Source: an uncultured Arcanobacterium sp. | GTDB lineage: Bacteria; Actinomycetota; Actinomycetes; Actinomycetales; Actinomycetaceae | DNA length: 15,468 bases | Assembly: GCF_947253055.1 (NCBI RefSeq) | Contig: NZ_CAMXYE010000031.1 | Coordinates: 1 to 15,468 of the forward strand | Direction of reading: 5' to 3' | Shown here: piece after piece, positions 14,098-15,468 of the stretch | How the letters are laid out: every line of letters starts with the position of its first letter | Position numbering within the stretch: position 1 is the first letter of the stretch | Translations under genes and position numbers: made by a program | Notes under the pieces: model-generated | Told to the model about the DNA's origin: nothing | What the model saw: only the letters and a program-made list of their open reading frames with translations | The model's database searches: none

Positions 14098-14152
14098 TAT
14101 TAAATTAGCTAACTAAATTGCTGCGCTAAACTGCGCCAATCAATCAGTTTCT

Positions 14153-14551
14153 TTAATCGTCGTCCTCGTCGTCATCGGCGTAGTCATAATCATCGTAGTC
14201 ATCTTCTTCGCCGTAATCTTCATCGTCATCGTCTTCATCATCGTCATCGGCGTCGGAAAAATCGTACTCGTCGTCGTCATCATCGTCATCGTCATGCGCA
14301 TAGAAATCAAAAGCGTCATTGCCTTCGTAATCGTCATCGTCGTCATCATCATCGGCGTAGGTATCGAAAGGCATCTCTACCCCATATTGGGTGAAAATCG
14401 CATCGTCATAGACGGTGTAGGCATCCACTAAATGATCGGTAGCGCGCAATACCGCCGGTGCTTCCGCATCGGAAAATTCCAATACCGAACTATGAAATTC
14501 TTCTAGCGCATTTACCAAGCGAGTATACGCAGTTTGCAAATCTACAGCCAT
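14153..14551 (-). CDS. Small acidic protein with a 66-residue Asp-rich tail
   Basis: I recognise the type (a short helical head followed by an acidic tail, found in many actinobacteria) but no established function. With the ATG at 14551 the protein has 132 residues. The head (1-66) contains AYTRLVNALEEFHSS and DAYTVYDDAIFTQYGVEMPFDTY, likely two or three helices. The tail (67-132) holds 40 Asp and 7 Glu, with two runs of eight Asp, and is surely disordered and strongly negative. The tail is written in GAT/GAC codons, a trinucleotide repeat that could change length by slippage. A TTG at 14587 would add twelve residues, but it is part of a -35 box. Possible roles include metal binding or contact with a basic partner; neither is shown by the sequence. 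Confidence 0.75.
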   Translation of the reverse strand: MAVDLQTAYTRLVNALEEFHSSVLEFSDAEAPAVLRATDHLVDAYTVYDDAIFTQYGVEMPFDTYADDDDDDDDYEGNDAFDFYAHDDDDDDDDEYDFSDADDDDEDDDDEDYGEEDDYDDYDYADDDEDDD

Positions 14552-14557
14552 AACTCC

Positions 14558-14587
14558 AGAGTAGTCCAGTTTGCGTGTAGTTTTCAA
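14558..14587 (-). promoter_or_regulatory. Promoter of the acidic-protein gene
   Basis: On the minus strand TTGAAA (14587-14582), an 18-base spacer and TACTCT (14563-14558) form a good promoter of the same geometry as the tRNA-Leu promoter. The -10 box ends six bases before the ATG at 14551, predicting a leaderless mRNA. Confidence 0.55.
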
Positions 14588-14603
14588 AGAATAACTAAAG
14601 ATA

Positions 14604-15421
14604 TTAACGTTTTTTATAAATTACGGATTTTTTATTGCGCCGCGGCTCCCTAGAGAAGAAAATTATTGCCACCGCACCGCCTCCCAGAAAAATAACTATC
14701 GGCATTTTTTCCGCTATTTGCTTACGAATTTCCCCGATTTTTCCACTGTCGCCATTGCAAGAATTACTGAGAATATCGAGCAAAGCCTCTCTGTCTGCAG
14801 GCGCTAACGTGAAACCACGCGAATTATATTTTTCCAATACTGCCACTATCTCTAGCGCATATTCACAATGAAAATCCCGATTTTCCGGGAGCCACTGCGC
14901 CGGCCCCGCTGCCGATTTTTCTTTATTAGCTGCGCCAGATACTGCCCGTAAATTCACCGGATCATTAGCAAATTCTTGCAGTAAATTTTTCTCTCCTTTT
15001 TGCGCTAATTCCCAGCCACCGTGCACATAAGCATAGGCAAGCGGAATAATATGATCAATTTGCACTTGCGCAGAACTCTGCGCACCACGGCGAAATTCTA
15101 TTTCCTTTCCGGTGTAGGGATCACGCAGTTTGCCGCTGTATACCGTGGCATCTGGGCAAGAAAACACTCCCTCGCCTTTTCCAGCTACTCGATCCTGCCT
15201 CCCCGCCCGCGGAGAAAAATCTATATTTTCTAGGTCGCGAGCTAGTATATCGTTGCGGGTGTCGCAGCCGTTGCCATCGATATCTAACCACGGCTCCCCG
15301 AAAATAGCGCGCCGGTTACCGCTATATCCCACTCCTCCATGTGGATCGGGATTATCCGCGCTCAACTGGGTGCGTAAAAAATTCTGCGCAGCAGCCACTC
15401 GTTCTGCTTGAGCAGTAGGTG
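14604..15421 (-). CDS. Secreted HNH-family nuclease (DUF1524-like), N-terminus cut by insert end
   Basis: The reading frame is open to the insert edge at 15421, so the start and any signal peptide are missing. A GTG at 15398 is an internal valine. About 271 residues remain. Numbered from that valine, the family segment WLDIDGNGCDTRND lies at 37-50. The metal-site motif QIDHIIPLAYAYVHGGW spans 113-129, and NDPVNLRAVSGAANKEKSA with GPAQWLP completes the HNH/beta-beta-alpha core by 171. Cys45 and Cys81, and Cys178 and Cys214, could form disulfides, fitting export. A hydrophobic segment (232-248) and a basic tail (RREP-type, many Lys and Arg) close the protein and suggest a C-terminal membrane anchor with the nuclease outside. 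Likely substrates are extracellular nucleic acids; this is inferred from the family. Confidence 0.8.
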
Positions 15422-15468
15422 CTGTCTCTTATACACATCTCCGAGCCCACGAGACCGTTATTCTAATC
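15422..15468 (+). other. Nextera-type sequencing adapter (artefact), right end
   Basis: Bases 15422-15440 are the reverse complement of the Tn5 mosaic end (CTGTCTCTTATACACATCT). Bases 15441-15455 (CCGAGCCCACGAGAC) are the read-2 arm. The next ten bases (15456-15465) sit where an i7 index belongs, and the final ATC matches the beginning of the P7 arm. None of this is genome. Confidence 0.97.

Noticed and set aside
14140..14352. Met/Thr-repeat open frame in the acidic-protein region
   Set aside because: It is the frame-shifted reading of the GAT/GAC repeat and has no independent support.
15396..15398. GTG at 15398 as a true start of the HNH nuclease
   Set aside because: The frame stays open to the insert edge, and the family normally has an export signal upstream, so this is an internal valine of a truncated gene.

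Overview
The window is a piece of an actinobacterial chromosome. Two markers fix this: a pupylation locus (pup, pafA, dop) and the mycothiol gene mshC. Base composition looks balanced (not counted), low for the phylum, so a small-genome lineage such as Actinomycetaceae is plausible; that placement is inference. Bases 1-46 and 15422-15468 are not genomic. They are Nextera-type adapter ends with index-length stretches, so the real insert is 47-15421, probably one tagmented molecule.

Layout. On the minus strand, reading right to left from 9098, runs a long cluster: trmI, dop, pup, pafA, a degenerate tandem FKBP-like protein, hisF, hisI, lgt, then pyk and tRNA-Leu(CAA) with their own promoters. 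A RecB-like nuclease gene (9156-9989, plus) diverges from trmI and converges on a second minus-strand operon: uppP, mshC and a HAD phosphatase. An aldo/keto reductase-like gene (13052-14008, plus) diverges from uppP. A very acidic protein gene and the 3' part of a secreted HNH nuclease gene, cut by the insert end, close the window. The two convergent junctions (9990-10139 and 14009-14152) hold short tandem repeats. No gene-free stretch exceeds 300 bases.

How the genes work together. PafA attaches Pup to lysines and Dop removes it. The partners usually encoded here are missing: there is no ARC/Mpa ATPase between trmI and dop and no 20S proteasome genes between pup and pafA. Pup already ends in Gly-Gly-Glu, so deamidation is not needed. 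The locus looks like pupylation uncoupled from proteasomal degradation. hisFI, lgt and pyk are the outer parts of the familiar his-trp-lgt-pyk block, here without trp genes.

Regulation. The first gene of each transcription unit shows a TANNNT -10 box ending 6-7 bases before the start codon, which suggests leaderless mRNAs. Genes inside operons mostly have Shine-Dalgarno sequences and overlap or abut their neighbours.
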